A DNA stretch of 64,000 nt from Aurantimicrobium sp. INA4 (GTDB lineage: Bacteria > Actinomycetota > Actinomycetes > Actinomycetales > Microbacteriaceae): positions 620,001-684,000 of the forward strand of contig NZ_AP027040.1 in assembly GCF_027924525.1 (NCBI RefSeq), written 5' to 3'. Position 1 is the first letter of the stretch. Every line of letters begins with the position of its first letter. Under the pieces are notes generated by a model. It made no database searches. It was not told where the DNA came from and worked only from the letters and a program-made list of their open reading frames with translations. Both the position numbers and the translations under genes were made by a program. Positions 26,007-38,937 of the stretch are shown here, in pieces.

Positions 26007-27530
26007 ATGAAGTTGCACAAAGTCCGCGTTTATAAGAGCGAAGAAACTCTTGAGCGTAAAGACCAACTCGCCTGGAAAATCGCGGAGGTAGCTTCTGATC
26101 CAGTAGAGGTAACCGCAGAGGTGACTGACATGGTCATCAACCGCATTATTGATAATGCCTCTGTAGCAGTAGCTTCTCTCACTCGTAAGCCTGTTGTATC
26201 TGCGCGTTCACAAGCACTCGCACATCCTGTTTCCACCGGCGGCAATGGCGCCAACCTGTTTGGAGAGCCACAGGATGTGCGTGTATCTCCAGAATGGGCT
26301 GCCTGGGCTAATGGTGTTGCTGTGCGTGAACTCGACTACCACGACACCTTCCTTGCAGCAGAATACTCGCACCCCGGTGACAACATTCCGCCCATTCTGG
26401 CTGTCGCCCAGCACGTCGGCGTCTCAGGTGCAGACCTTATTCGCGGTATTGCAACCGGTTACGAAATTCAGGTCGACCTCGTGAAGGCCATCTGCTTGCA
26501 CAAGCACAAGATTGACCACGTAGCTCACCTCGGCCCCTCTGCTGCTGCCGGTATCGGAACGATGTTGAAGCTTCCTGCTGAAACCATCTACCAGGCAATC
26601 GGTCAAGCACTGCACACCACCACGGCTACTCGTCAGTCACGTAAGGGTGAGATTTCTTCATGGAAGGCGCATGCTCCCGCATTTGCCGGGAAGATGGCTG
26701 TTGAGGCAGTTGACCGCGCTATGCGTGGAGAGACCAGCCCCACCCCCATCTACGAAGGTGAAGATGGTGTGATTGCGTGGATGCTTGACGGACCCACTGC
26801 AGCATACGAAGTACCCCTTCCCGAAAAGGGAGAAGCCAAGCGCGGAATCCTTGACACGTACACCAAGGAACACTCTGCTGAGTACCAAGCGCAGGCTCTT
26901 ATTGACCTTGCCCGCAAGATTCACAACGAACACCCTGAAGTGACCAACCCAGAGAACGTAAAGTCTGTGGTGATTCACACCTCACACCACACCCACTACG
27001 TCATTGGCTCGGGCGCAAACGACCCCCAGAAGTATGACCCCACAGCCAGCCGTGAGACTTTAGATCACTCAATTCCTTATATCTTCACTGTTGCGTTGCA
27101 GGATGGTACCTGGCACCACGTAGACAGCTACGCTCCCGCTCGGGCATCTCGCGCAGACACCGTCGCACTGTGGAACAAGACCACTACGCTCGAAGACGCC
27201 GAGTGGACTCGTCGTTACCACTCCGAAGACCCTGCAGTGAAGGCATTCGGTGGTCGTGTGGAAATCACACTCAACGATGGAACGGTAATTGTTGATGAGC
27301 TTGCTGTCGCAGATGCACACCCCCTCGGTGCTCGTCCATTTGCTCGTGAGCAATACATCAACAAGTTCCGTATTCTCGCCGACGGTGTCATTGACGACGC
27401 AGAAGTTGAGCGCTTCTTGACACTTGTTCAGCGCCTGCCTGAACTCACCGCTGAAGAGATTGGCGGTTTGACCGTCACCGCCAAGCCAGGCGTTCTGTCC
27501 TCAGTGCCTCTGCCCAAGGGCCTGTTCTAA
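26007..27530 (+). CDS. prpD: 2-Methylcitrate dehydratase
   Basis: The protein has 507 aa, MmgE/PrpD family; SD AAGGGA. Dehydrates 2-methylcitrate to 2-methyl-cis-aconitate. Recognisable stretches are [42 protein letters not shown]-like [16 protein letters not shown] and a late [11 protein letters not shown], in normal order over both the helical and small alpha/beta domains. The stop TAA overlaps the prpB ATG. An aconitase, not in the window, would be needed for the next hydration step. Confidence 0.95.
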   Translation: MKLHKVRVYKSEETLERKDQLAWKIAEVASDPVEVTAEVTDMVINRIIDNASVAVASLTRKPVVSARSQALAHPVSTGGNGANLFGEPQDVRVSPEWAAWANGVAVRELDYHDTFLAAEYSHPGDNIPPILAVAQHVGVSGADLIRGIATGYEIQVDLVKAICLHKHKIDHVAHLGPSAAAGIGTMLKLPAETIYQAIGQALHTTTATRQSRKGEISSWKAHAPAFAGKMAVEAVDRAMRGETSPTPIYEGEDGVIAWMLDGPTAAYEVPLPEKGEAKRGILDTYTKEHSAEYQAQALIDLARKIHNEHPEVTNPENVKSVVIHTSHHTHYVIGSGANDPQKYDPTASRETLDHSIPYIFTVALQDGTWHHVDSYAPARASRADTVALWNKTTTLEDAEWTRRYHSEDPAVKAFGGRVEITLNDGTVIVDELAVADAHPLGARPFAREQYINKFRILADGVIDDAEVERFLTLVQRLPELTAEEIGGLTVTAKPGVLSSVPLPKGLF

Positions 27531-28441
27531 TGCTGTATGCCAAGACAACTCCAGCTGAAAAGCGTCGCCTTTTCCGTGAGCGTTTAGCCACCGGTGAACT
27601 GCTGCAGTTCCCTGGTGCGTTTAACCCGCTCTCGGCCAAACTCATTCAGAGCAAGGGTTTTGACGGTGTCTACATCTCTGGTGCTGTCTTGGCGGCGGAC
27701 CTGGGTTTGCCTGACATTGGGTTAACCACGTTGAGCGAGGTTGCTGGTCGTGGGGAGCAAATTGCTCGCATGACAGATCTCCCTGCTCTCATCGATGCCG
27801 ACACCGGTTTTGGTGAACCCCTCAACTTAGCTCGCACCGTGCAGACTCTCGAAGACGCCGGTGTTGCTGGTCTTCACATCGAAGATCAGCACAACCCTAA
27901 GCGGTGTGGACATCTTGATGGCAAGAACGTTGTCGATGACAACACCGCCATCAAACGCATTAAGGCAGCGGTAGATGCACGCCGTGATGAGAACCTTCTC
28001 ATCATGGCCCGCACCGACATTCGCGCAGTTGAGGGTCTCGATGCAGCTATAGATCGCGCCAAGATGCTTGTTGATGCTGGCGCTGATGCCATCTTCCCTG
28101 AGGCGATGAAAGATCTCAGTGAGTTTGAGGCCATGCGAGCTGCTCTCGATGTTCCTGTTTTGGCAAACATGACCGAGTTTGGCAAGAGCGAACTCTTCAC
28201 CAAGAAGCAGTTGGCAGATATCGGCATCAACATTGTGATCTACCCAGTCTCACTATTGCGTCTGGCCATGGGTTCTGCTGTTCGAGGACTTGATTCTCTT
28301 CGCGAAACTGGATCCTTCCAGGCATCTGTGCCTGAGATGCAGACTCGTGCAGATCTCTACGAAACCCTCGACTACGAGGCTTACAACCACTTTGATTCAG
28401 GCATTTTCAACTTTGACCTGAGCACACACACCAAGCACTAA
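27530..28441 (+). CDS. prpB: 2-Methylisocitrate lyase
   Basis: The protein has 303 aa. Cleaves 2-methylisocitrate to pyruvate and succinate. TIM-barrel isocitrate-lyase superfamily: DADTGFGEPLN holds the metal aspartates, GLHIEDQHNPKRCGHLDGK carries the catalytic cysteine loop (KRCGH) near residue 125, and ARTDIRAVEGLDAAI follows. The length and the KRCGH loop fit PrpB rather than isocitrate lyase (over 420 aa). It is translationally coupled to prpD (TAATG). Confidence 0.96.
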   Translation: MLYAKTTPAEKRRLFRERLATGELLQFPGAFNPLSAKLIQSKGFDGVYISGAVLAADLGLPDIGLTTLSEVAGRGEQIARMTDLPALIDADTGFGEPLNLARTVQTLEDAGVAGLHIEDQHNPKRCGHLDGKNVVDDNTAIKRIKAAVDARRDENLLIMARTDIRAVEGLDAAIDRAKMLVDAGADAIFPEAMKDLSEFEAMRAALDVPVLANMTEFGKSELFTKKQLADIGINIVIYPVSLLRLAMGSAVRGLDSLRETGSFQASVPEMQTRADLYETLDYEAYNHFDSGIFNFDLSTHTKH

Positions 28442-28480
28442 CTCGAACGACACGTTCGTCTCAACCTGTGAGGACAAGCT

Positions 28481-29605
28481 ATGACGGAACAACCACAGAT
28501 ATTTAAGGGCTTAGCTGGCGTTGTGGTCGATGCAACCGCGATTTCTAAAGTTAACCCCGAGACCAACTCATTGCTCTATCGCGGATACCCGGTACAAGAA
28601 CTTGCTGCTAGCAAGAGCTTCGAAGAGGTTGCGTGGCTACTGTGGCACGGAGAGCTTCCTACAGCATCAGAATTGGCAGGTTTTCAAAAATCTGAGCGCG
28701 CCCAGCGCGCCCTGGATGCCCATGTCAAGCGCGTCATTGATGAACTTCCGCTCACCGCCCACCCCATGGATGTTGTGCGCACTGCTGTCAGTGTTATTGG
28801 TGCGTCAGATCCCACAACTGATGACTCGTCGGCGGAGGGAAACCTGGCCAAGAGCATCACACTCTTTGCCAAGCTTCCGGCAATCGTCTCCTATGACCAG
28901 CGTCGCCGCCGTGGCGAGGGTGTTATTGAACCCCGCGAGGACCTGGACTACTCAGCCAACTTCCTCTGGATGAGCTTTGGTGAAATTCCTGATGACGTTG
29001 TTGTTGATGCATTCCGTGTTTCGTTGATTTTGTATGCGGAGCACTCCTTCAATGCTTCGACCTTCACCGCTCGCGTGATTACCTCAACCCTGTCTGACCT
29101 TTACTCGGCAGTAACCGGCGCTATTGGAGCGCTTAAGGGCCCCCTCCACGGTGGTGCCAATGAAGCTGTGCTTCACATCTTCAACGAAATCGGGTTTGGA
29201 CCCAACGCACATGAGCGTGCTGAAGCATGGCTCGAGCAGGCATTGGCTGAAAAGCGCAAAATCATGGGCTTTGGTCACCGTGTCTACAAAAAGGGCGACT
29301 CACGTGTACCCACCATGCGCAAGTCCATGGTTGAGCTCATTGAGTACTACAACCGCCCCGATGTTCTTGACCTCTATGAAGGCCTTGAAGCGGCTATGAC
29401 CGAGCGTAAGGGAATTCTTCCCAACCTGGATTACCCTTCAGGTCCGGCCTATCACTTGATGGGCTTTGACACCCTCACCTTCACCCCAATTTTCGTGGCA
29501 GCACGAATCACCGGCTGGACTGCTCACATCATGGAGCAGCTCCAAGCAAATGCTCTTATCCGCCCGTTGTCGGCCTACAACGGTGTGGATGAGCGTCACC
29601 TCTGA
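28481..29605 (+). CDS. prpC: 2-Methylcitrate synthase
   Basis: The protein has 374 aa; SD GAGGAC. Condenses propionyl-CoA with oxaloacetate. Short citrate-synthase family form: catalytic His in GPLHGGANE, second His in MGFGHRVYK, and Asp in PNLDYPSGPAYH. The short length without the N-terminal beta domain of gltA-type enzymes, together with prpD and prpB before it, supports methylcitrate synthase; it could also have citrate synthase activity. A strong terminator follows, ending the gntR-prpD-prpB-prpC operon. Confidence 0.94.
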   Translation: MTEQPQIFKGLAGVVVDATAISKVNPETNSLLYRGYPVQELAASKSFEEVAWLLWHGELPTASELAGFQKSERAQRALDAHVKRVIDELPLTAHPMDVVRTAVSVIGASDPTTDDSSAEGNLAKSITLFAKLPAIVSYDQRRRRGEGVIEPREDLDYSANFLWMSFGEIPDDVVVDAFRVSLILYAEHSFNASTFTARVITSTLSDLYSAVTGAIGALKGPLHGGANEAVLHIFNEIGFGPNAHERAEAWLEQALAEKRKIMGFGHRVYKKGDSRVPTMRKSMVELIEYYNRPDVLDLYEGLEAAMTERKGILPNLDYPSGPAYHLMGFDTLTFTPIFVAARITGWTAHIMEQLQANALIRPLSAYNGVDERHL

Positions 29606-29624
29606 ACACATAGGGGATATGAGT

Positions 29625-29659
29625 AAAGCCTTGCGGGATCGTCTCTCCCGCAAGGCTTT
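29625..29659 (+). terminator. Terminator of the prp operon
   Basis: Perfect 14-bp stem AAAGCCTTGCGGGA / TCCCGCAAGGCTTT with a 7-base loop, followed by a T-rich GTTCTTGGTTT, 19 bases after prpC. Confidence 0.93.
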
Positions 29660-29678
29660 GTTCTTGGTTTACTTCCGA

Positions 29679-29684
29679 TAACCT
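29679..29684 (+). promoter_or_regulatory. Candidate leaderless -10 (TAACCT) for the 53-aa gene / tlyA unit
   Basis: TAACCT lies 6 bases before the ATG at 29691. It would restart transcription right after the prp terminator. Confidence 0.4.
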
Positions 29685-29690
29685 TGAACC

Positions 29691-29852
29691 ATGAGCACCT
29701 CAGAAAACATCACTCAGTCAGACGGCGAACTCGTCTCTGCGCTGTCCGTCGTTGAGGACCAACCGCTCGAAAACCGTGCAGAAGGCTATGCAAAGCTCTA
29801 CGACGACCTCCGAGCACAGCTCGAAGGTGGCGACATCCCTTCTCGTGACTAG
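29691..29852 (+). CDS. Very small conserved protein before tlyA (Rv1693-type)
   Basis: 53 aa, mostly acidic, with a helical second half (NRAEGYAKLYDDLRAQLEG). Its stop overlaps the tlyA start by 8 bases. M. tuberculosis has a similarly tiny gene, Rv1693, in the same place between the HAD phosphatase and tlyA, which supports it as real despite its size. Function is unknown; the coupling suggests its translation helps initiate tlyA. Confidence 0.75.
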   Translation: MSTSENITQSDGELVSALSVVEDQPLENRAEGYAKLYDDLRAQLEGGDIPSRD

Positions 29853-30645
29853 TCAACGCCTCGATGCCGCCCTCGCAGCCAGATCTCTGGCTCGCTCTCG
29901 CAGTCATGCCGCCACACTGATTGCTGAAGGCTTCGTTCGAGTGGGTGGCAAGGTCATCAATAAACCTGCCTTCAAAGTTGAAGACAATGATGACATCAGC
30001 GTGGACGGCGCCGATCACTATGTTTCTCGTGCTGCGCACAAGCTGATTGCTGGTCTTGACGGTTTTGGCATCGATGTCTCTGGCCGTGCTGCCTTTGATG
30101 TGGGTGCAAGTACTGGTGGTTTTACACAAGTGTTACTAGAGCGCGGTGCGCAACCTGTCGTTGCTTTGGATGTTGGTCACAGTCAGCTCTCTCCCCGCAT
30201 TCGATCTGATGAACGTGTCTTCGTTGTTGAGGGTGTGAATGCAAAAGGTCTTGATCGAGAAAAGCTTTCTGCCTTGGTCAAGCAGGATTTTGTGGCAGAT
30301 GTTGTTGTTGCCGATGTGTCATTTATTTCGCTAACTCACATCATGTCGGCTCTCAAGGCTTGCGCAACCGAGACCGCTGACTACATTCTGCTCGTCAAAC
30401 CACAGTTTGAGGTTGGCCGAACCGGAGTCAAAGAAGGCATCGTCACCAACCCCGCCCTGCGCGAAGAAGCAGTCATGGCGGTGTTGTGGTCAGCCTTTGA
30501 TAACGGATTAGGAGTGTGCGGAATCCTGTCCTCCCCAATCCTGGGTGGGGCTGGTAATCAAGAGTTTGTGCTCTGGCTCCGTGCGGACAGTGGGTCTAAT
30601 CCATCAGAATGGACTCAACAGGTTCACAAACTGGCAGGAGCATAG
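29845..30645 (+). CDS. tlyA: TlyA family 2'-O-methyltransferase
   Basis: The protein has 266 aa from the GTG at 29845; a longer frame from 29752 lies wholly over the small upstream gene and is rejected. The N-terminal S4 RNA-binding domain (SQRLDAALAARSLARSRSHAA) and FtsJ-like SAM methyltransferase domain (AFDVGASTGGFTQVLLERGA) are both intact. TlyA enzymes methylate 16S C1409 and 23S C1920, and their presence determines sensitivity to capreomycin. Homologue of Rv1694; followed 2 bases later by nadK. Confidence 0.94.
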   Translation: MTSQRLDAALAARSLARSRSHAATLIAEGFVRVGGKVINKPAFKVEDNDDISVDGADHYVSRAAHKLIAGLDGFGIDVSGRAAFDVGASTGGFTQVLLERGAQPVVALDVGHSQLSPRIRSDERVFVVEGVNAKGLDREKLSALVKQDFVADVVVADVSFISLTHIMSALKACATETADYILLVKPQFEVGRTGVKEGIVTNPALREEAVMAVLWSAFDNGLGVCGILSSPILGGAGNQEFVLWLRADSGSNPSEWTQQVHKLAGA

Positions 30646-30647
30646 GT

Positions 30648-31555
30648 ATGAGCGCACACGATCGCTATATCCTCGTTGTCTCCCATGCCACCCAGCAGGC
30701 CACTTTGGAAGCCGCAGTCGAGGTCTGCCAGCAGATACAGTCGCAGGGAGCTGTTCCAGTAATACGCGAACTAGAACTTTCTGCGGTTCTGGAACTTGCT
30801 CCTGAGCTCACCTCGCTCAAAGTCTTAGAAAAACATGTTCCTGTCACTGAGATTGAGTGCGCCATTGTTGTCGGGGGAGATGGAACCATCCTTCGCGCCG
30901 CAGAGTTATTGCGGGGAACAACTATTCCCATGTTGGGGGTGAACACGGGACACGTGGGATTCCTTGCCGAAACAGAACGAGACACTATTACCGAGACCGT
31001 TTCTCGCGTGTTAGCTAAAGACTTTGTGGTGGAGGAACGCTCAACACTTTCTGTTCGCGTCAAAGTAGGCAATGAAGTTGTTTATGAAACGTGGGCGCTT
31101 AATGAGGCCACGGTTGAAAAGGCGAGCAGGGAACGCATGCTTGAGGTGGTTATCGAGGTGGATCGTCGGCCCCTGTCCTCCTTTGGATGTGATGGGGTTG
31201 TGATGAGCACACCGACAGGATCAACAGCCTATTCCTTCTCGGCAGGAGGCCCGATTGTGTGGCCGACCGTTGACGCAATGATTTTGGTACCTCTCTCAGC
31301 CCATGCGCTTTTTGCTCGGCCTCTGGTTGTCGGTCCAGAATCTGTTCTTGCTGTTGAAATTCTTGAACGCCGCAGTGGTCATGGTGTGCTGTGGTGTGAT
31401 GGTCGCAGAACACGTAATCTTCCTCCCGGAGCACGCGTAGTGGTCAAGAAGTCACCTGTGCCTGTGTTGCTTGCCCGACTGCACCACGAAACGTTTACCG
31501 ATCGACTCGTTGAGAAGTTTGATTTACCTGTCACCGGCTGGCGAGGTCCTGGCGC

Positions 31556-31559
<4 letters not shown>
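30648..31559 (+). CDS. nadK: NAD kinase
   Basis: The protein has 303 aa; SD GGCAGGAG before ATG 30648. Phosphorylates NAD to NADP. Diagnostic motifs: GGDGTILRAAEL, NTGHVGFLAE, NEATVEK and the glycine-rich STPTGSTAYSFSAGGP. Corresponds to Rv1695 (ppnK). Its TGA overlaps the recN GTG. Confidence 0.96.
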
Positions 31560-34935
<3,376 letters not shown>

Positions 34936-34944
34936 TCCTTACTC

Positions 34945-35610
34945 ATGTCTGGTTCATCGCAGGAAGATTTTCGCGACCTTCCTGTTGACGTGTCGATTAC
35001 CGATCGTGACACAGTGTTTACCGGTCGGGTCTGGAATGTGGAGCACGAACGCTTCGAATACAACGATCACGTCATCGCCCGAGACTATGTCGACCACACC
35101 GGCGCTGTTGCAGTATTGGCCTTAGATGACAATGACCGTCTGCTGGCTATCCAGCAGTACCGTCACCCCATTCGCATGCGTGAATGGGAGATTCCGGCAG
35201 GACTGCTGGATATTCGCGGAGAAAGTGCACTGCTCGCTGCGCAACGCGAATTAGCCGAAGAAGTAGATTTACAGGCAGATTCTTGGGCGGTACTCACTGA
35301 CTATTGGACGTCACCAGGTGGATCCAATGAATTTGTACGTATCTATTTGGCCAGAGACCTACATAACACACCTGTTCCTTTTGAGCGCAGTGAAGAGGAA
35401 GCAGATATGGAATTGCGCTGGATAAGCCTGGATGAAGCGCACGATGCGGTGTTGGAAGGTCGGGTCTCCAACTCCATCTTCCAAATCGCAATCTTGCAAG
35501 CACATGCCTCCAGGGCACGAGGCTGGGACACCCTGCAACCCGAGGATGCCCCCTTCGAGATGCGGGAGCGCCGTGATCGACTCGGCAGTGGCGCACCCTG
35601 GCAGGGGTAG
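34945..35610 (+). CDS. Nudix hydrolase, ADP-ribose pyrophosphatase type
   Basis: The protein has 221 aa. ADP-sugar Nudix enzyme, homologue of Rv1700. The box region reads AGLLDIRGESALLAAQ then RELAEEVDL; the catalytic REL.EE is intact, but the glycine usually after EE is replaced by Asp. The upstream IQQYRHPIRMREWEIPAGLL stretch is typical of ADP-ribose pyrophosphatases. It lies between pyrG and xerD, as in M. tuberculosis. Expected to hydrolyse ADP-ribose to AMP and ribose 5-phosphate. Confidence 0.9.
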   Translation: MSGSSQEDFRDLPVDVSITDRDTVFTGRVWNVEHERFEYNDHVIARDYVDHTGAVAVLALDDNDRLLAIQQYRHPIRMREWEIPAGLLDIRGESALLAAQRELAEEVDLQADSWAVLTDYWTSPGGSNEFVRIYLARDLHNTPVPFERSEEEADMELRWISLDEAHDAVLEGRVSNSIFQIAILQAHASRARGWDTLQPEDAPFEMRERRDRLGSGAPWQG

Positions 35611-35612
35611 TA

Positions 35613-36521
35613 GTGAACCTACAGCAAGCCAGAGATAACTATCTGCGCTATGTCCAGATAGAACGCGGGCTTTCCGTCAACACCGTTGCCGCCTACACCC
35701 GCGATATCGATGCCTACCTGCTGTGGCTCAGTGAGCGCGACATCACTGAGGCGCAACAGATCACGTTGCAACTGGTCAGCGAATACGTTCAATGGCTAGC
35801 AACGAGGACAGAAAGCCCGTTGACGGCCTCGAGCCAGTCCAGAACTCTCAGCTCAATCAAAGGATTTCACAAGTTCTTGGTCGAAGAAGGACTCCTCGAA
35901 CACAACGTCACGGCAGACCTCAATCCGCCCAAGCTTCCCAAGCGCTTGCCGAAAGCCATCAGTGTTGAACAAATGTCTGCACTGTTGGCCGCCACTGATG
36001 GAGAGGAAGAGATTCGAGTTCGCGATAAAGCGCTCCTGGAGCTGCTGTATGCCACAGGTGCACGTATTTCTGAAGCAGTCAACCTCAACGTTGACGATGT
36101 CACCATGAATGAGGGAATGATTCGTTTACGCGGAAAGGGTGGCAAACAGCGGATTGTTCCGGTTGGTTCCTACGCCCAAGCAGCATTAGATGCCTACTTA
36201 GTGCGAGTGCGTCCCGTATTCTCAGCCCGAGGAAAGTCCACTCCGGCACTGTTTCTCGGTCCTCGAGGTGCTCGTGTGAGCAGACAGATGGCCTGGCTCA
36301 TCATTCGTGACGCTGGAGAGCGTGCTCAGCTAGACATTGAACTCTCTCCACACACCTTCAGGCACTCATTTGCAACTCATTTACTCGCCGGTGGGGCAGA
36401 CGTTCGCGTAGTTCAAGAGCTACTCGGACATGCTTCTGTCTCAACAACACAGATTTACACTCTGGTCACCGCAGATACACTGCGTGAGACCTACATCACG
36501 GCACACCCGCGAGCACGCTGA
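35613..36521 (+). CDS. xerD: Site-specific tyrosine recombinase XerD
   Basis: The protein has 302 aa; start GTG after AGGGG. Resolves chromosome dimers at dif. N-terminal SAM-like domain (about 1-90) and catalytic domain with Arg in GARISEAVNL, Lys in RGKGGKQR, HTFRHSFATH (HxxR), LGHASVSTTQ and the nucleophile Tyr in IYT. All catalytic residues are present. Homologue of Rv1701; no phage or integron context, so a housekeeping Xer protein. Confidence 0.94.
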   Translation: MNLQQARDNYLRYVQIERGLSVNTVAAYTRDIDAYLLWLSERDITEAQQITLQLVSEYVQWLATRTESPLTASSQSRTLSSIKGFHKFLVEEGLLEHNVTADLNPPKLPKRLPKAISVEQMSALLAATDGEEEIRVRDKALLELLYATGARISEAVNLNVDDVTMNEGMIRLRGKGGKQRIVPVGSYAQAALDAYLVRVRPVFSARGKSTPALFLGPRGARVSRQMAWLIIRDAGERAQLDIELSPHTFRHSFATHLLAGGADVRVVQELLGHASVSTTQIYTLVTADTLRETYITAHPRAR

Positions 36522-36631
36522 ACAAGCTCAACTTCGGCCTAATATCTCGTTAGACTAAACAGCACGAGACAGCGTGGGTGTACTCATCGAGTTTCGTGAT
36601 TTTTGCTCAATCTCACAGTGGGGACACTCGA

Positions 36632-37492
36632 GTGGTTACGTACAAGAACGGCGTGAAGGTCGGCCCAACTGGACGTCCCTTGAAAGACTTCCCAGTCCCG
36701 GCACCTCTCACCTCTCACGGCCCTGCTCGCATCATTTCAATGTCGAACCAAAAAGGTGGGGTTGGAAAGACCACGACGAGCATCAATTTAGCTGCTGCGC
36801 TGGCCGAATACGGCCGTAAAGTGCTGGCAGTGGATTTCGACCCTCAGGGTGCACTTTCTGCTGGTTTGGCGATTCAAACCCACGACGTTCCCACCATCTA
36901 CGACCTTATGCGTGGATCGGTCAAGGACACGAAGTCGGCAATTCAACACTCGAAGGTTCCTAACCTTGATGTGATTCCTGCCAACATTGATCTTTCTGCT
37001 GCAGAAGTCCACCTCATCAACGAGGTTGCTCGCGAGCAGATTCTTGCCGGTGTGCTTCGTCAAGTGAAGAACGACTATGACGTTATCTTCATTGACTGCC
37101 AACCTTCACTGGGCCTTCTCACGGTAAATGCGCTCACCGCTGCACACGGCGTCATCATTCCTTTGGCCACCGAGTTCTTTGCCCTGCGTGGTGTTGCATT
37201 GCTGATTGAGACCATTGACAAGGTCAAAGAGCGCCTCAACCCAGCTATTGAACTTGATGCAATTATTCCGACCATGTATGACCCTCGAACCTTGCACTCG
37301 CAAGAGGTCATGGAGCGCGTGGTGGAGACCTTCGGCGACAAAGTCACCGACACCGTTATTGGTCGTACCGTGAAGTTCCCAGATGCCTCCGTCGCGGGAG
37401 TTCCCATTACTGAGTTTGCGCCTGACCATGCCTCGGCTAAGGCTTATCGTCAGCTTGCTCGTGAATTGATCGAACGCGGTGTCGTCGCTTAG
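36632..37492 (+). CDS. ParA-family ATPase next to scpAB (Rv1708-type)
   Basis: The protein has 286 aa from the GTG at 36632 (GGGGAC at a good distance); an in-frame GTG at 36578 would add 18 residues and cannot be excluded. Deviant Walker A NQKGGVGKTTT, Walker A' DFDPQGALSAG and Walker B VIFIDCQPSLG. Homologues accompany scpA-scpB in actinobacteria and are thought to assist chromosome organisation; no parB lies next to it, so it is probably not the parABS ParA. A possible -10 TAGACT lies at 36551. scpA overlaps its end by 14 bases. Confidence 0.9.
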   Translation: MVTYKNGVKVGPTGRPLKDFPVPAPLTSHGPARIISMSNQKGGVGKTTTSINLAAALAEYGRKVLAVDFDPQGALSAGLAIQTHDVPTIYDLMRGSVKDTKSAIQHSKVPNLDVIPANIDLSAAEVHLINEVAREQILAGVLRQVKNDYDVIFIDCQPSLGLLTVNALTAAHGVIIPLATEFFALRGVALLIETIDKVKERLNPAIELDAIIPTMYDPRTLHSQEVMERVVETFGDKVTDTVIGRTVKFPDASVAGVPITEFAPDHASAKAYRQLARELIERGVVA

Positions 37493-38318
37493 CGAGCCCA
37501 CCACTGACGCTGTTGACACTCCAGTTGAGGGTGCCGACGGCGGTTTCCGTGTTGCTGTAGGGGAGTTTGAAGGTCCTTTTGACCTGTTGTTGAACCTCAT
37601 CTCTAAGCATGAACTTGATATCACTGAGATTTCTCTCAGTGTCGTCACGGATGAGTTCATCCAGTACCTCAACACCCTCGATCTGGAGAAAGAACTCGAC
37701 GCCGCCACAGAATTCCTCGTTATTGCTGCGACGTTGCTTGATCTCAAAGTTGCTGGGTTGCTTCCTCAAGGCGAAGTTGTTGACGCTGAAGATGCGGCAC
37801 TGTTCGAAGCTCGTGACCTGCTCTTTGCTCGATTGCTGCAATACCGTGCTTTCAAAGATGTCGCTCAGTGGTTCTCAGAACAGTTAGATACTGAATCAAC
37901 CCGTCATGTGCGCACCGTTCGTCTTGAAGATCGCTTCCGCAAGCAGGTTCCTGAACTAATTTGGAACACGAGTAAGGAAGATTTCGCGGCGTTGGCCATG
38001 TTGGCCATGGCGCCGCGGGAGATTCCCGTGGTCGGTCTTGACCACCTGCATGCTCCACTGGTCAGTATCCGTGAACAGGCCGCCACCGTCGTGACCAAAC
38101 TGCGCTCAGGAAAACCGATGACGTTCCGTGAACTGGTTGCAGATGCAGCCGTTGCTGGCGTGATCGTGGCGAGGTTCCTTGCGGTGCTGGAGCTCTACCG
38201 CCACGCAGCTATTTCTTTTGCCCAGGATGAACCCTTGGGTGATCTCACCATTGAGTGGACCGCCAGCAACTGGTCCGATGACAACCTCGCCAATTTGGGG
38301 GCCGATTATGACCGATAA
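37479..38318 (+). CDS. scpA: Segregation and condensation protein A
   Basis: The protein has 279 aa. Kleisin subunit of the SMC-ScpAB complex. The N-terminal kleisin region shows FEGPFDLLLNLISKHELDITEISL, the central part is helical, and the C-terminal winged helix (about 190-260) binds the SMC head. Start GTG 37479 lies inside the end of the parA-like gene. Coupled to scpB by an 11-base overlap. Confidence 0.95.
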   Translation: MSSLSEPTTDAVDTPVEGADGGFRVAVGEFEGPFDLLLNLISKHELDITEISLSVVTDEFIQYLNTLDLEKELDAATEFLVIAATLLDLKVAGLLPQGEVVDAEDAALFEARDLLFARLLQYRAFKDVAQWFSEQLDTESTRHVRTVRLEDRFRKQVPELIWNTSKEDFAALAMLAMAPREIPVVGLDHLHAPLVSIREQAATVVTKLRSGKPMTFRELVADAAVAGVIVARFLAVLELYRHAAISFAQDEPLGDLTIEWTASNWSDDNLANLGADYDR

Positions 38319-38937
38319 TGCAGAAACCGCCGCCGAGGTCACCCTAGATGACGTAGTGGATGCAACTGTGGCAGAACATGCCCCTGTGGATGTTGAACGC
38401 GCCATAGAAGCCATCTTGATGGTTGCAGACGAGCCACAATCAGTCGTCTCGATTGCCTCTGCCATGAGCGTGCCGGTTAAAGCCGTCAAGCAAGCCATTG
38501 AAAACCTCGTGAACGACTACAACGGCACCAACGGAACCATTGAACGCGGTTTTGAACTGCGCGAAGTTGGCGGCGGATGGCGCATATATGTCCGCGAAAC
38601 ATACGATCACGTTGTAGCGGACTTTGTTCTTACCCAAAACCCCACCAAGCTCTCTCAAGCAGCACTAGAGACTTTGGCTGTTATTGCCTACAAACAACCC
38701 ATTAGCCGTGGGCAAATTGCTCAGATACGTGCTGTCAACGTTGACTCGGTAGTTCGAACACTGCTTAGCCGAGGACTCATTACTGAAGTCTCCAGTGATG
38801 CAGAGACTGGTGCCATCCTCTATGGCACCAGTGACCTGCTGTTGCAGCAGCTGGGAATCAACTCTTTAGATGAACTCCCGCTCATTTCTCCACTGCTGCC
38901 AGATGGCCAGGAAGGCTTCGATGTCGACGCTTCGTAG
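38308..38937 (+). CDS. scpB: Segregation and condensation protein B
   Basis: The protein has 209 aa from the ATG at 38308, which overlaps the scpA end; longer frames are artefacts inside scpA. Two winged-helix domains: the first contains AIEAILMVADEP, the second QAALETLAVIAYKQPISRGQ, the usual ScpB signature. Partner of ScpA and SMC in chromosome condensation. Confidence 0.95.
   Translation: MTDNAETAAEVTLDDVVDATVAEHAPVDVERAIEAILMVADEPQSVVSIASAMSVPVKAVKQAIENLVNDYNGTNGTIERGFELREVGGGWRIYVRETYDHVVADFVLTQNPTKLSQAALETLAVIAYKQPISRGQIAQIRAVNVDSVVRTLLSRGLITEVSSDAETGAILYGTSDLLLQQLGINSLDELPLISPLLPDGQEGFDVDAS

Noticed and set aside
35613..36521. Tyrosine recombinase considered as a phage or genomic-island integrase.
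   Set aside because: Length, motifs and position between the Nudix and parA/scpAB genes match chromosomal XerD.
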